46,255 bases of DNA from Saprospiraceae bacterium (GTDB lineage Bacteria > Bacteroidota > Bacteroidia > Chitinophagales > Saprospiraceae): assembly GCA_019187365.1 (NCBI GenBank), contig JABARE010000011.1, forward strand, positions 1 to 46,255, in the 5' to 3' direction. Made by a program: the position numbers and the translations under genes. Within the stretch, counting starts at the first letter, position 1. Each line of letters starts with the position of its first letter. Shown piece after piece: positions 11,901-20,600 of the stretch. The notes under the pieces are model-generated. The model saw only the letters and a program-made list of their open reading frames with translations. It was not told where the DNA came from and made no database searches.

Positions 11901-14900
11901 TGTTCCAAAACCATCTGTATGTACTTTACAGATTGCGGAGCAATGCTTCCATTGATGACGTACTCTGCAATGTTTCCATTGACGGTCCAACCATCCTGAA
12001 GAGACAATAACCCGACTGACATTCCCTGTGGAATATAATCCACGATGGTCACGTTGCGGACGGACATGTTTCCCTGGTTATGTACCTCAATTTCAAAAGC
12101 CGAAGAACCACCGTTCAACAGCGACCCGTTCTCTGCATAACGCTTTACGAGCGCCAGGTCCAACATCTGCAATTGTGCCGGATCCGCATCGTCTTCATCC
12201 AGGATTCCATCGCCTGTCATGGCGTTGTCATATACCGAACCAACCACACCGCCGGCGTCGTTCGAAGGATCCAAATCACTCTTGCTGTCCCAATCATGGC
12301 TTGACATTTCGGTGCCGGATGCATCCTTAGCATGGGATATCTCAGCAACCGACAAAAGTGCATTGGGTAAGGCATCCGGTCGCACACGGAGCACAACATC
12401 CTGTATCCGGCAATCGCCAGGTTGCAGTGCACCTGCAAGCTGGTTGCGCAACAAGCCGCCCATAGTAAACCATGCATTAGCATCCAGTGGGCTCAACGAA
12501 AGGCCTGAAGGCATATAGTACACCACACCAATGTCGTGAGCTGCCACCGTACCCTGGTTGCACACGGTGAGATGGAACAGCACATCCTGTTCCCTTTTCA
12601 CCGGCAATTGCTGATCGGTTGTAAGGATTAGCGCGAGGTCGAATACCGAAACGGTTGCAGGATCAGCATCGTCCTCATCCGTTGTGCCATCGCCGCCAAG
12701 CCAGTCGTCAGCAAATGAATAGACCAGCCCGCCTGCATCGTTGGACACATCATCATCTGGCGTGCTGTCGAAATCTTTGAGTACCCCGCCGTTGACATCT
12801 TTCATAGAATAGACCTCTGCGCGGTTGATCAGCGCCTGGGGATCGGAATGCACAACGCGCAACACCAGCTCGATCGATGCAGACCCTCCCGGAGGGAGTG
12901 CATTTCCAAGAGTTGTATAAACCTTTCCTCCGTTGTGTATCCATCCGGGATTGTCGGCCGCCTGAAAGGTGTAAGCGCTGCCGAGATAATTGACGATGCC
13001 AATGTTGGCCACCGATACATTGCCCTGGTTGTAAACTTCCATGCGGAAGGCTGCCAAGCCGTTCTTCACCACCGGAGCGGTGTTCATTGAGAGGTTGCGC
13101 AGTGCAAGGTCTGCCAGCGGTAGCGACTCGCCGTCGTGGTCGTCTTCGTCAATGTCATTTGCGTCGACGACGTTGTCTGTTTCTGAATGGGGTACTCCGC
13201 CTGCATCGTTGCCGCGGACATCGTCTGGCGTGGAATCCTCGTCTGTCAAAGGCTTGCCTTGTGCATCCCACATCGCTGAAATCTCTGCTTCGTTGACGAT
13301 TTGAATGGGGGGAAGCGCTGACTGAAAACGCAGTGCAATGGAGACTTCGTATTGGGCTCCAGGAGCCAGCGGCGTCGTCTGCAAATGGCGTGCACGGCCG
13401 TTGAAATAAGTCCATCCCGGATTGAGGGCTGCCTCGAACTGAAAATAACCGTCGACGTAGTCCACAATTTCATACCGGGCTACAGCTTCGTTGCCCTGAT
13501 TGAAAACGCGGATGTGAAATGTAACGACGTCACCATTCTTTACGGTATTAATGGCATCCACCTGTTTGATCAATGCAAGGTCATAGACTTTATCACCCGG
13601 AGGTGGCGGGGGCGGCGGAGTATCGTCGCGATATACATGGTTGAATCCGAGATCAAAACTGTAGTTATGATCACCCGATGCTCCTGTGCGCACTGAAATG
13701 TAGGGCACCTGGTCAAATCCGTTACAGGGTGCAGAAGTCCACTGCACGGCATCGCTGTTGTAAAGTTGCATTGCCTCCGCATCGAGATGCGATGTCAGTT
13801 TCATCGTATCGGCACCGATCAAAAGATACGGGCTACCGGGTATGTTCTGCGAAGGATGAATGACTATGTAATAGTTGGCAAAGGGCGCAAGCGGACCCGC
13901 AAGGCCATCGCCGTCGATGTCGACATTGGTGTGATCGAACAGGTAGTAGCCGTTGGAATTGGTTGTAGTCTGTCCGACGACTTTGCATTGATCGTCGATG
14001 AGTAAAAGTTGTAAGCTGCCGAGTGGCAATTCGACTCCATCCTGGATCCCGTTCTCATTTTCGTCAATCCACGCATAATTGCCTATGGCGATCGGCTCGG
14101 GCGGACATGCCAGTGCCAGGTCTCCAAGCCCTGCAGATTTTCCGTATGCCGAACTCTGTTTGTTGTACAACTGGATGGATGAAAGTTTGTCTCCGTTGAG
14201 CGTAGAGTACCGGTGGAATCCTCCGGAGAAAGATTCGTATATGGGGTCGTAACACGCGGAGACGACCTCTTCGGTTCCTGGAAGAACTACCACACTCCCG
14301 AAGGAGACCTCCGGGTGCAGGGATGGGCCAACGATCCAGTAATCGTCGCCAAAAAATTCTCCTCCTCCCGGCCCTTCGAAATGGTTCGGACCATTGCCGG
14401 AACGCGTTCCTGCAACACCCTTGTTTTCGAGCAGCCAGTTGTTGCCGCTCTTGTACAACATCAGCACATCTCCATACTGTCCTGTCAAAGGATAAACCGG
14501 ATCGCAATATGTATGTCCGGTGCGGTCGGTTATGCCAATGATCATAAAGGCATCGTTGACAAATGAAATCGAAGTGAGCCACTGTGAGACCGGACGTTGA
14601 GAACCCGGCTGAGCAAGCCAATACTCGCGAGCGAAACTGGTAGAAAATACGATGTTAAATGTCCGGCTGAGCAGATCGAACGAATAGATATGAAAGAAAA
14701 AGTTCGATTTGCTGCGGCTGCTTTCCGCTGTGCAGGTTACGCCAAGGTACACGCGGCCATTGTAGTATTCAACTGCGCCCACTGCGTAGTCACCCTGATT
14801 GCATCCAGGATCGGGAATTTTGAACTCCATGATGCTTGCTGCCGTGGGCGACTCGGTAGGAATGATGACCAATGATTTATTGTAGAGATTGGTCACGAAC

Positions 14901-15751
14901 AACAACCGGTCGTCGTCAGAAATGTCCATGTCGCCAAGACCCGCTTTCCCTACTGCATCCGCGTAGGCACATTGCAGCGGATCCGATGCGGAGGGGCCTC
15001 CGACCGGGATGCCCAACGCGGCAAGGTCCGCGAAGGTTTTCGTCTTCTGCTTTTGCACGTCAGTAGCATAGATGCCACCGATCCCGGCCGGGCCGAGGCC
15101 GGCGCCGAATTTCACAAAAGCGGCAGAATACAATTCGCGGGTAGAACGATTCCAGGCAAGACCCCAGACGGATCCCGTCTGACTCTGCATGGCTACTTTA
15201 AACGGAGAACTTCCACTGCTGAATAAAAAAGGCATGCCGACGAGGGTCGGCGCAGCGGGATCGCTGCCGGATTTTACAAAACACGTTGTGTAAACGTGCG
15301 CCGTTGCAGAGGAACAAGGGGCATTGATCGCGTTGACGCCAAAGTCCACATTGCACGAAGGCACAGGCACCCAGCGCAAATCTTGTGGGCCGCTGGACCC
15401 TGTGGTGGCATAATGGTAATTGGATGGTTTGTTGTGAACGACGCGCAGGATCTCATTGGCAGGCAAACCACTGATGGTGTAACTGCCGTCGATATCCGTG
15501 AACTGTTGTCCGAGCAATACGCCGTTGTCGCCAAAGACGTCAATGCGTGCAGCGGCGACGCCGGACTCCCCGGCATCCCGTTCCCCGTTGCGGTTCAGAT
15601 CGAGGTAGACCTTTCCCTGAATGGTTCCGGGTTCCGGTGTGCACTGTCCGGCCAAATGTGCAGGAACAAACGTGGTAAATAAGCCCAATAGGCCGGCAAT
15701 TAAGGTGGTGCATGCCGGCAGCGGAGTGTGTGCAAGTCTTAGTTTTCTCAT
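2942..15751 (-). CDS. 4269-aa surface protein: SdrD_B, DUF11 x6, HYR-like repeats, dockerin, T9SS tail
   Basis: The start chosen is the ATG at 15751, which begins a signal peptide (MRKLRLAHTPLPACTT...AGQ). The frame extends 4 codons further to a TTG. Rough domain order: SdrD_B-like domain (40-107, 'DLNRNGERDAGESG'); a probable beta-propeller-like region (180-540); second SdrD_B ('DENENGIQDG', about 555-625); polyproline linker (about 712-719); six DUF11-type repeats of about 159 residues (722-1690), each opening with DLAL and closing with an acidic DEDD linker; Cys-rich HYR-like modules (about 1890-3770); carboxypeptidase-regulatory-like domain; two dockerin-like calcium repeats ('NGVSTADIIHIQKHILG', 'ADVNNNRRVTTADIVEIRR'); and a type A T9SS sorting domain ('YQNVPNPFD...' to 'RKMVKLN'). 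Known of the families: secreted, cell-surface anchored, adhesive or structural. Its ligand is unknown. A terminator lies downstream and a promoter upstream. Confidence 0.93.
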   Translation of the reverse strand: MRKLRLAHTPLPACTTLIAGLLGLFTTFVPAHLAGQCTPEPGTIQGKVYLDLNRNGERDAGESGVAAARIDVFGDNGVLLGQQFTDIDGSYTISGLPANEILRVVHNKPSNYHYATTGSSGPQDLRWVPVPSCNVDFGVNAINAPCSSATAHVYTTCFVKSGSDPAAPTLVGMPFLFSSGSSPFKVAMQSQTGSVWGLAWNRSTRELYSAAFVKFGAGLGPAGIGGIYATDVQKQKTKTFADLAALGIPVGGPSASDPLQCAYADAVGKAGLGDMDISDDDRLLFVTNLYNKSLVIIPTESPTAASIMEFKIPDPGCNQGDYAVGAVEYYNGRVYLGVTCTAESSRSKSNFFFHIYSFDLLSRTFNIVFSTSFAREYWLAQPGSQRPVSQWLTSISFVNDAFMIIGITDRTGHTYCDPVYPLTGQYGDVLMLYKSGNNWLLENKGVAGTRSGNGPNHFEGPGGGEFFGDDYWIVGPSLHPEVSFGSVVVLPGTEEVVSACYDPIYESFSGGFHRYSTLNGDKLSSIQLYNKQSSAYGKSAGLGDLALACPPEPIAIGNYAWIDENENGIQDGVELPLGSLQLLLIDDQCKVVGQTTTNSNGYYLFDHTNVDIDGDGLAGPLAPFANYYIVIHPSQNIPGSPYLLIGADTMKLTSHLDAEAMQLYNSDAVQWTSAPCNGFDQVPYISVRTGASGDHNYSFDLGFNHVYRDDTPPPPPPPGDKVYDLALIKQVDAINTVKNGDVVTFHIRVFNQGNEAVARYEIVDYVDGYFQFEAALNPGWTYFNGRARHLQTTPLAPGAQYEVSIALRFQSALPPIQIVNEAEISAMWDAQGKPLTDEDSTPDDVRGNDAGGVPHSETDNVVDANDIDEDDHDGESLPLADLALRNLSMNTAPVVKNGLAAFRMEVYNQGNVSVANIGIVNYLGSAYTFQAADNPGWIHNGGKVYTTLGNALPPGGSASIELVLRVVHSDPQALINRAEVYSMKDVNGGVLKDFDSTPDDDVSNDAGGLVYSFADDWLGGDGTTDEDDADPATVSVFDLALILTTDQQLPVKREQDVLFHLTVCNQGTVAAHDIGVVYYMPSGLSLSPLDANAWFTMGGLLRNQLAGALQPGDCRIQDVVLRVRPDALPNALLSVAEISHAKDASGTEMSSHDWDSKSDLDPSNDAGGVVGSVYDNAMTGDGILDEDDADPAQLQMLDLALVKRYAENGSLLNGGSSAFEIEVHNQGNMSVRNVTIVDYIPQGMSVGLLSLQDGWTVNGNIAEYVINGSIAPQSVKYIQMVLEHTGDIDPAQLINRSEIAEVFANDLTDLSNYDFDSRPDRDPGNDAGGIPNAETDNVLNLDSTVDEDDADPAGIPVFDLALTKKLVPEKLAYRKGDTVTYIIDIFNQGNVIAGNIEVVDYLSEGYLYVPEINLGWSQPENALARHALVSELRPGEQHQLSIRLIFETLNNGAFIPNFAEIAAATDKSGNTAEDFDSYYDDDPDNDAGGQPGSEQDNRIDDHGSLDEDDHDGADSNPVNFDLALIKEIAQPIVRPNELLIFTLKIYNQGILPAKEIELVDYIPEGLILEDPLWNAQLVNGSLRAYFLMNYANGRLPEDGLLPGDSLITSIRLRVDPATPPGIIINRAEIFHAKNSGLLTDDDSTPDDDEFNDPGGVVFSDSDGSSANPEPLLTDDEDDSDPAGVIVVDLERTNPCQCLDNASTDEDGQFLEELSFRALSNDIWFIFEVDGLYDPFSPDPPVAPIPFVTGPAGYILNEFPLGDGTSIYSMEGIHIDGVGFSIVLSNQYGVKLNTGVHKCYYNEPELVRAQYSVCTGTSATYEVRKIPGAAYQWTLNSGGNILSNPSSHAVLVEWTAPIGTSHVLKVDVNHPDSCFNPIELVVSIGNQSGSVSCLGNVQVSLDKNCEVQLTPKMLLIGGPYDPNSHSVMVFNKDGSLIPNNILRYEHVGKPLTAKVINACSGNSCWSTIRVEDKLKPDIICLNDTIDCTVMKSYIKPFITDNCDPFPERILVDETLENTPCNDLYSKIVTRTYRAKDASGNLSADCQMKIFLKRIQLDSIVYPDSLARIKGNPLICGTFAADSFGRPLPSVSGIPLYRGLSAWPNRDKYCDYIAGYEDLEQFTGHDCVRKIRRNWKFTLWYCNTFEIRNYVQLIEIVDPNPPVIACPYDITATTDGRTCKAQVLIPMPKAYDSCGQVLGIDLYYPGGIIKDYTSRYVELPVGLNELRFVAYDLCYNYSECAFLVTVEDKTPPVAVCDRETVVTLDRFGEAWVPANVFDDGSYDDCHIGSWQVRRMNAGQCDPNDQVFQDSILFCCSDLGLEVMVVLRVTDYHGNENTCMVIVEVQDKTIPHIDCPWDVTISCHEHIDLNDLSRFGYPTVSDNCNITYTEQVFPYIDQCREGYVDRVFTAGNGVGIDVCTQRIWIINPDPFTGEDITWPEDYTTAGCLDGGLPPETLPLKNGYPQIQEDICDLIGISYEDHVFRFIQGSDACYKIIRRWKVINWCRLEFVNGIPITYYHDQVLKIINKTPPEILTGCIDTVFAIIDTSCAGGDAYLVSEATDVCTPQEELVWEYHIDLYRDGIEDYSDLGIGGHIDASGHYPLGKHSIRYVFEDRCGNRSVCTGFFEILNCKPPVAYCKVGLSGSLVPMDLNGNGSVDSELLTIWAKDFDQGSYHPCGYPVTFSFGSDTTVKSVTYDCDSLGRRQVKLCVTASNGKQDCCNTYIDVQDNNNVSFCGCVSFPPDVLITDCSQQTDPVIIKSRPSIGDCTGCVHTGTSYTDSTVYDEPNTCFVVYRTWKVRFACPGEPDRIFDRTQRIVVTTDLQRSDIVWPSDSVIVDNCRGSIDTTIIGEVPRFCVHNGYVMLMYTDQETRREQDCIFYERIWTVFSKCAPSQTYAFRQVLKVIEGAGIRYILPDDITVTDCNDALDPGTLNGYPETNCPCDIFQHSYVDSVVTGIPNTCKVVYRKWNSTFNCPPEVEGSFSGTQKITIRVHLEESDIDWPEDTVLVLNCMGNVDTSIINNTPKLLRDFCGNIEFGYTDVTVLLNDTCKIIHRTWTAVNLCSAVPQLEAFSYLQVLKVTKPNGPQIDIPDNITVTDCHKPLLPDSLNGYPSLNCPCDVFTHTYQDSVVLTEPNTCYVVYRKWTSVYDCPPDVSGTFKGTQKITIKITLDQADIDWPEDTVRVDNCPGTVDTTFINHVPRLKKDYCGYVSFRYLDQTLSQTNDTCKYIRRRWTASNDCTDPPTKQEFNFDQILKVTNPDGPRVDIPDDLTVTDCHKPLLPDSLNGYPAVLCACDSVETYFKDDTIYSNPEVCFTIERNWFLRFLCLPGYDSTFVYIQKITLDVNLDPNDITWPVKNYTSYTCTPTLDPEKTGKPSLKKDYCGLITFSYIDQLLSSGICTTYIRTWTAVNACSQSQRPFFQQFIEVKNQDPPVITCPADTVVNADANTCGKAFTLPDPKLGNNCNSGVTITSNAPGVFPVGMTFVVFTVKDSCNNTSTCTTKVTVLENVPPTIECPPNVTISCGEDTKDLNDFGTASADDNCPGVVINETVNRAQDDCGIGTITRDFLATDASGNTASCRQVITVSNIDPLDDADIIWPQSPITVGECENFDPSVTGSPEFDSTGISCLAARITHTDTNLCKVRVACEWERTWTIYDTCSNRTFTFVQLIIIDDQNAPNILGINDTTVYANDTSCNNYIVLKAYVDNCDSLNITISNDSPYGVNNEDDASGYYPVGTTVVTFYAEDACCNTATRMVSITVIDTIAPEFTCRKVVKKIKDDGCAVFNSQEFILSVGDNCSDSANIMTSFNRNDFSDTIRTICCDSITNYEYTTAVKVYFKDEGGNIDSCCTLLQAVDEDTICGPTLLAHVKGFVRSRKQLNLPGVEVTLNAGADGMKLSGLDGYYAFYNMPNGGSYRVSAAHDVNPLNGVSTADIIHIQKHILGVKAFDDPMKFIAADVNNNRRVTTADIVEIRRLILGQRDKFEHCPSWRFVLSGYEFRDKEDPLNEKFPEHFDIEQINRNHYLDFTGIKIGDVDDSNDPAGFGGNLQSRNGRSVRILVEDRVLQAGESQMIELSFQDYSQIEGLQLSLEADPRWVDQMEWINGERSISTSDNSCTLPGTSLARIVHVKPGLPGESGRLFLNVRVVRSGRLSHWLKIQQAGFASEAYLYDGGAVPIQLEFMEKSAVASGLMLYQNVPNPFDASTLVPFATTEDAYITLRIIDAQGRSVYETRGYFLRGYHEVEISKDMLPGQGVFYYQLANSKHSVYRKMVKLN
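5480..7560 (-). repeat. Four tandem ~525-bp coding repeats inside the giant gene
   Basis: Four successive copies of a roughly 175-residue unit run through this stretch. Each contains a '(D/N)ITVTDC...LNGYP...NTC-VVYRKW' half and a 'DIDWPEDTV-V-NC...DYCG...DTCK-I-R-WTA-N-C' half. Copy boundaries fall near 7015, 6490 and 5965. Parts of copies 2 and 3 are nearly identical in DNA (around 5914-5990 and 6439-6515), which indicates recent duplication. The fourth copy is more diverged. Confidence 0.85.
10690..13585 (-). repeat. Six DUF11-type repeats with acidic linkers
   Basis: Six in-frame repeats begin with DLAL (near 13585, 13110, 12638, 12163, 11680 and 11197), a period of about 470-485 bp. Each has 'NQGN/T' and 'VDYI/L' motifs in the beta-sandwich and ends with an Asp-rich linker (for example 'DSTPDDD--NDAGG' and 'DEDDADPA'). 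These linkers resemble calcium-binding stretches in other surface repeat proteins; calcium binding itself is inferred. Confidence 0.85.
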
Positions 15752-15896
15752 TTCAAGAAACAATAAGTTTAGCTGCGTAATTGCGGTTTCATTTGCTGTA
15801 AACGGGCAATAACAGCCAGGTACAGCGAGCTACAACTCGTTGGTTCTTAAAGAGATAACAGCTTATGGGATGAAAAATTTATATATATCTCCGTCG

Positions 15897-15930
15897 CAAA
15901 TATATAACTTATTATGAAATAGTATACAAA
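15897..15930 (-). promoter_or_regulatory. Putative Bacteroidota promoter of the giant gene
   Basis: Read on the minus strand there is a TTTG (15927-15930), a 22-bp spacer and TATATTTG (15897-15904), which fits the Bacteroidota -33/-7 pattern TTTG-N19-23-TAnnTTTG. It lies about 145 bp before the ATG at 15751, giving a long leader. The rest of 15752-16200 shows no gene and no other clear signal. Confidence 0.55.
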
Positions 15931-16200
15931 ACATTAAAAATTTTTATATCTGTAAAATAACCGCATGTCTTTTGCCGGCCAGCCACCAGGGGCTGACTTT
16001 GGGCGATGTTCGTCCATTCAACCATCAGGGAGCCCGTCTCTGGGAAAGCCAGTCAATTTTAGCGTTTCGACATGGGGCCAGATCACTGTGAGGGAAGGCA
16101 CGATTTGGCCAATTGTCGCAAAGCGGTTCGTCAACTCAACCGTGAATTGAATTCATGACGAAGGGAGCAAAGGAAAAATTCGAGGTAAACTGGCTTTCTG

Positions 16201-17349
16201 TTAGCGTTTTACAAGAAATCTCACAGGCCGAATTTGACCCTTTACGTACAGCAGGTACATTCCGTTTGGAAGATCATGCATCCCGATGCGTTCGTTCGCA
16301 ACGTGAATTTCTTTGCGAAAGACCGGCCTCAACATAAGATCGAAAATTGAAACCTCCACGGGTACCATTTGCCTGGGCAAGTTGAGTTGTAAATGATCTG
16401 CAACAGGGTTTGATAAGAGTATGTTCGCTTTGTGTTCTTCCGGATTTTTGGTTGATGTCACATTACAGGCACAAGGGATCTTCTCTGTACTGATCAGCAG
16501 GTTATCAAAATACCGCTCCTGTTCCACGGGCGAACCGGCATTCCAGTAGTTTTCGAAGAATACGGCGTTGATGTGCAGATTGTCAGGATCCTGGTTCCAT
16601 GTGCTGTGCCAGTCGAGATTGGTAACAGAAGCTTGCAGGGTGTCGTTGATCCAAAACTCAAAGATCCCGTTTTTGAGTCCGGGGCTATTCAGCTTGACGT
16701 GCCCGACGATGCAATACCATTTGCCTGCATTTTCCGGGTGGTACAGCGGAATATTGCCCACTTTGAAACCCAGCCATCGCAAATTTGCAAAGTCGTTGTA
16801 CTTGGTCGATTTCAATTTTCCGTCGGTGCCGATTCCCGTGGCAGGATCCATCCCCAGGTAATAATTTTCCGCACCTCCGGACCAAAGGTGGGCCATCATC
16901 CCCTGCGCCCAATTGCTGTTAGCCAGACACAGGGCCCTACTCAATTTCGCGGGGCCTCCTCCCTCCCATCCATCCTGAGACCGGACATCCATTCGCCAGT
17001 AGATCTCATCAAACGATTCCCCGGGCCGGGCAGCATTTCTTCCTATGTAGCTGTCGGGCGTCTTGCCAAAGGATTTAGACAGGGAACCCGCACCAACCTC
17101 CCCTTTCTGCCACTTTGCGCGCATTCCATAACTCTGATCCCGTCCCACATTTTCCATGGGTATAAAATCTCCTCCATTGTTATTGTATTCAAAATACTTT
17201 TGATTCAGCGGGGTGTCGTTCTCAAAATCGTCGCACCAAATGGTTCCAGGAGGCGCCAGTTTGCAGGTAAAACATTGTGCACTGCCTTGATTGAAACAAA
17301 AAGCAAGACTTCCCATGCTGCCGAACAAAAAAGAGTAAAACGCATTCAT
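16201..17349 (-). CDS. Secreted jelly-roll (ConA/LamG-like) protein with T9SS sorting domain
   Basis: 382 aa. It has an N-terminal hydrophobic signal segment (MNAFYSFLFGSMGSLAF...SAQ), then a body with 'IWCDDFEND', 'DEIYWRMDVRSQDGWEG' and 'GIFEFWINDTLQA', a pattern typical of concanavalin A-like jelly-roll folds in polysaccharide lyases and sugar-binding proteins. It ends in a short type A T9SS domain ('LLSNPVADHLQLNLP...' to 'RPVRFLVKR'). Catalytic residues could not be assigned, so a carbohydrate-binding or carbohydrate-cleaving role is inference. It sits between two giant repeat proteins on the same strand, which suggests shared surface or matrix biology. A TATTTTTG box (minus strand, 17371-17378) lies 22 bp upstream, without a convincing -33 partner. 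Confidence 0.75.
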   Translation of the reverse strand: MNAFYSFLFGSMGSLAFCFNQGSAQCFTCKLAPPGTIWCDDFENDTPLNQKYFEYNNNGGDFIPMENVGRDQSYGMRAKWQKGEVGAGSLSKSFGKTPDSYIGRNAARPGESFDEIYWRMDVRSQDGWEGGGPAKLSRALCLANSNWAQGMMAHLWSGGAENYYLGMDPATGIGTDGKLKSTKYNDFANLRWLGFKVGNIPLYHPENAGKWYCIVGHVKLNSPGLKNGIFEFWINDTLQASVTNLDWHSTWNQDPDNLHINAVFFENYWNAGSPVEQERYFDNLLISTEKIPCACNVTSTKNPEEHKANILLSNPVADHLQLNLPRQMVPVEVSIFDLMLRPVFRKEIHVANERIGMHDLPNGMYLLYVKGQIRPVRFLVKR

Positions 17350-17564
17350 ATGCTATCATTTGCGATCATCCAAAAATAACGAGTTTAACGGACTTTGCTA
17401 CCCCAAGAACAAAAGCTATCTGTTTCTTCTGTTTCACCTCATTGGCGTTCCTGACCCAGAACCTGGCAGTGAGCCCGGACAAGCACGGATTTGAGTGCCG
17501 CCTTTGCTTTCCGGAACAGCCGGTTTTGCACCCAGGAGATGCATCGAATGGTTGTGTCGCACAT

Positions 17565-17599
17565 AAAAAAAACGGAGCCAGCTAAAGCCGGCCCCGTTT
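17565..17599 (-). terminator. Rho-independent terminator of the 1336-aa gene
   Basis: Read on the minus strand, an AAACGG/CCGTTT outer stem encloses an inner GCCGGC/GCCAGC stem with one mismatch, followed by a run of T (the A-run at 17565-17572). It lies about 25 bp behind the stop codon of the 1336-aa gene. Confidence 0.75.
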
Positions 17600-17623
17600 C
17601 CGTTCTATCAAAATATGTGCTTG

Positions 17624-20600
17624 CTATTCTTTGTCGATGCGGACAATGCGCTCAGAGGCAATGCCGTGGGGGCCTGAAAGTACGTAGTACATAATGCCCC
17701 GTGCATCCTGCAATTCGCGTGCGTTGATCGCCATTTCATTGTGCCCCTGAACACCCGTGAGTTGACGGAAATAGATTTGCCTTCCCGCCAGGTCGTACAA
17801 TTTGAAGGATACATCACCTGCCTCAGGCAATTCAAATTGCAACACCGCCTGGTCACTAAACGGATTGGGGTGGAAATAGACGCTGGCCATGGCGTGTTGG
17901 CCACCGGCACCGTCCATCCATTCCAGCAACACCGGCTGCGCCTTTTCATTTACGTATACCTCACTCGAAAATCCTTCCAACAGGTTTATCAGTCGCTTGC
18001 TCTGGTTGGCTGAAGGTGCATTGTTCAACACCAGTGTAAACAACCGTTCGCCCGAACGCATTTCCACGGGATGTTCTGCCGCCCAACTCAGTCGCAGGGT
18101 TTGCCCTGATATTCTGAACTCGTCCTCCTCCAGGGATATGCGTGCCGGCAACAGCGTCTCCCACTTCATTCCGTATGGAGCCGACGACAGGCCTAACTGG
18201 ATGCCGTCTATCTCCGCACCGGCAGCACTGCTAATATGCACGTAAACCGACCCATCGCGCTGAGGCTCCACGTCCAATTTAAGTACAAATGAAGCCAACG
18301 AACGTTTGTTAACATTCAACAAGCCAACATCTGCACTTTCGTCAACATCACCTGTTTTAACGCCCGTGAAATGAACCTGATCCAGTATGTCGCTCAGTTC
18401 ATCGCTCTCAATGCGCTCGTCTGCAACCCAGGGTTGCGCGGGGTCAGCAAAAGGTCTGGCAGCATCGAGCATTCTCCATGCGGGCACCTGATTGGGCCAT
18501 TCCCGGATCACACCGAGGATGGCGCGCCGCATATCTGAAACGTCCTTTGCCGTAAGGCTTCCCGAGCCGTTGACGTCGGCTGCCAGTATGCGATGTGCCG
18601 AAGGCAACTGCTTTAATCCCAGGATGTGTCGCTGCAACAAAACTATGTCGATGGTGCTTACGCCGTTGGTGATTTCGTCCGTCCGCGATGCCTGCAGGTA
18701 AAAGTCACCTGGCATAATCCCGGCAAAGGCATAACTTCCCTGTCCATCCGTCGATTGGCGATCTCTTTCCGCACCGCTTGCGGCGTCGATCAGTTGCACC
18801 TGCGTTCCGGGAAGTGCATCTGTGTTTTCCCTGCGCACCTTACCCGATAACTGAAATCCGGGAGAAGATCCTGGACAAACGCCGTTGTTGTCCTGAATGC
18901 GTATGCTGGTTTCACAATAATCCTGGTTACCGTACTCGTCGGTAACGTAAATGCGCACCAGCTTCGTCACCACTCTATGTCGATCCAGGCTGTCGCAATT
19001 GTACGTTATGTTGGTGTGATTCGTGTCGGGGCTAAAGGAGAATTTCAGATTTTCAGGGCGTGTACAGTTGTCGTTGCTTCCGATGTTAAAATCCTTAGCC
19101 CATACCGTGACACTGCCGTTCGTTTGCATCACCACGGTTACAATGCCGTTTACGCAATAGGGCGTTGGCTTCTTACAGTCGCGAATGGTGAACTCCTGAT
19201 CGCATGAACTGTTGTTGCCACACTGGTCTCGCAGGTACCAACGCAGTTTGTGGGTTCCCAGTGGCCATACGCCGGATACCTGATTCCCTGTCTGCACGTC
19301 TTCGAAGGTGCCATCGTTGAATTTATCGAGCCGGTATGACCAGATCAGGTTGACCGGGTCGGTACAGTCGTCGTGTCCATAACCCGTCAGCGAGAAGGTT
19401 CCCAGACAAATTTTGTTGACCGGATCATAGAATGAAAGCGGATCGCAGAAATCGACGTTCTGACAACTGTCAATGGTCGGTGGTTCGGAACTCTTCACCG
19501 CAATGATCTGCAGACTATCCCATATTCCGGCACCCGTCTGACGGTCATATGTGCACCAGTCGATTACCGTCCACTTGCGCAGGATCTTAAAACAGGTGCT
19601 GTCGAGTACGGCGAGTTTCAGGTCGTCGTAGTTGGCAGCCACCTGGGCACACGTCGTGTTCTTATATGTTGGGAATCCCGTCTGATCCGGATGGGTTTGA
19701 ACATTGTTGCAGGAGTAGATGGTGATGTCTTTCGGCCAGATGATGTCAGTCTTTTTAAAAGGCTTTGTGTTGACCAGGGTGATGGTTTGGGTATCTACCG
19801 TAATAAGGCCTTCCCGGTCGGTTGCTTCAAAGATGCGCTTAATGGTGCCCTTATTGCAAAGGATGTTTGTTATATGCGTTTCGACCAAGGTTGCTTCGCA
19901 ATTGTCGTAAAACCATCCGTCAATTCCGGCGACGTAATTCAGGTGTGCATAGAATGGATCCGGTACGATGATATCCTTCCTGTCTTCCTGCCTGCGCACC
20001 ATATTTCCAAATATGGAGAGCTTGGAAAAATCGATGGGAAAATCGCACTGAATGGTAATGTCGGTCGGCGGAATGACCACCGGAGCCTCTTTGTCCTGAA
20101 CCGTCACCTCTACCATGCAGGTGTTGCGGTTGTTGTGTTGATCGGTAACCTCCAGGGCTACCATTACGGTATTCCCAACATCCTCGCAGCAGAACCAAAC
20201 GAAGGGCCCAAATTGGTCGGTGCCGGAATTGCATGGATCATCCATTCTGCGCACGCGGAATTCTTTAATGCCGCAATTGTCGAGGGATCCGTCGTCAAAA
20301 GTCTCCGCGAATGCTTTGGCGGTTCCGTCGATGCCCAGGGCAACTACGGTTTTCTGATCGCAGACCGGTATGGGAGCCAGGTCGTCGACTACGCCGACTT
20401 CCATGGTGCATGTGTCAAAATTCCCGCACACATCTTCCACATGGTATTCAATCCAGATCCTTCCTGGAGGTGCTCCGCGCAGATAAAAGCACTTTAGCTT
20501 ATTATCGTATTCGATGTATTGCTTGCTCACAATATCCGGCTGTCCGGGTATCGGGTTTTCCTGTTTGGTGAAGACGTCGTACGACCACTGATTGCAGTCG

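Noticed and set aside
15752..15763. TTG start four codons upstream for the giant gene
   Set aside because: The ATG at 15751 begins a standard signal peptide, so the TTG extension is unnecessary.
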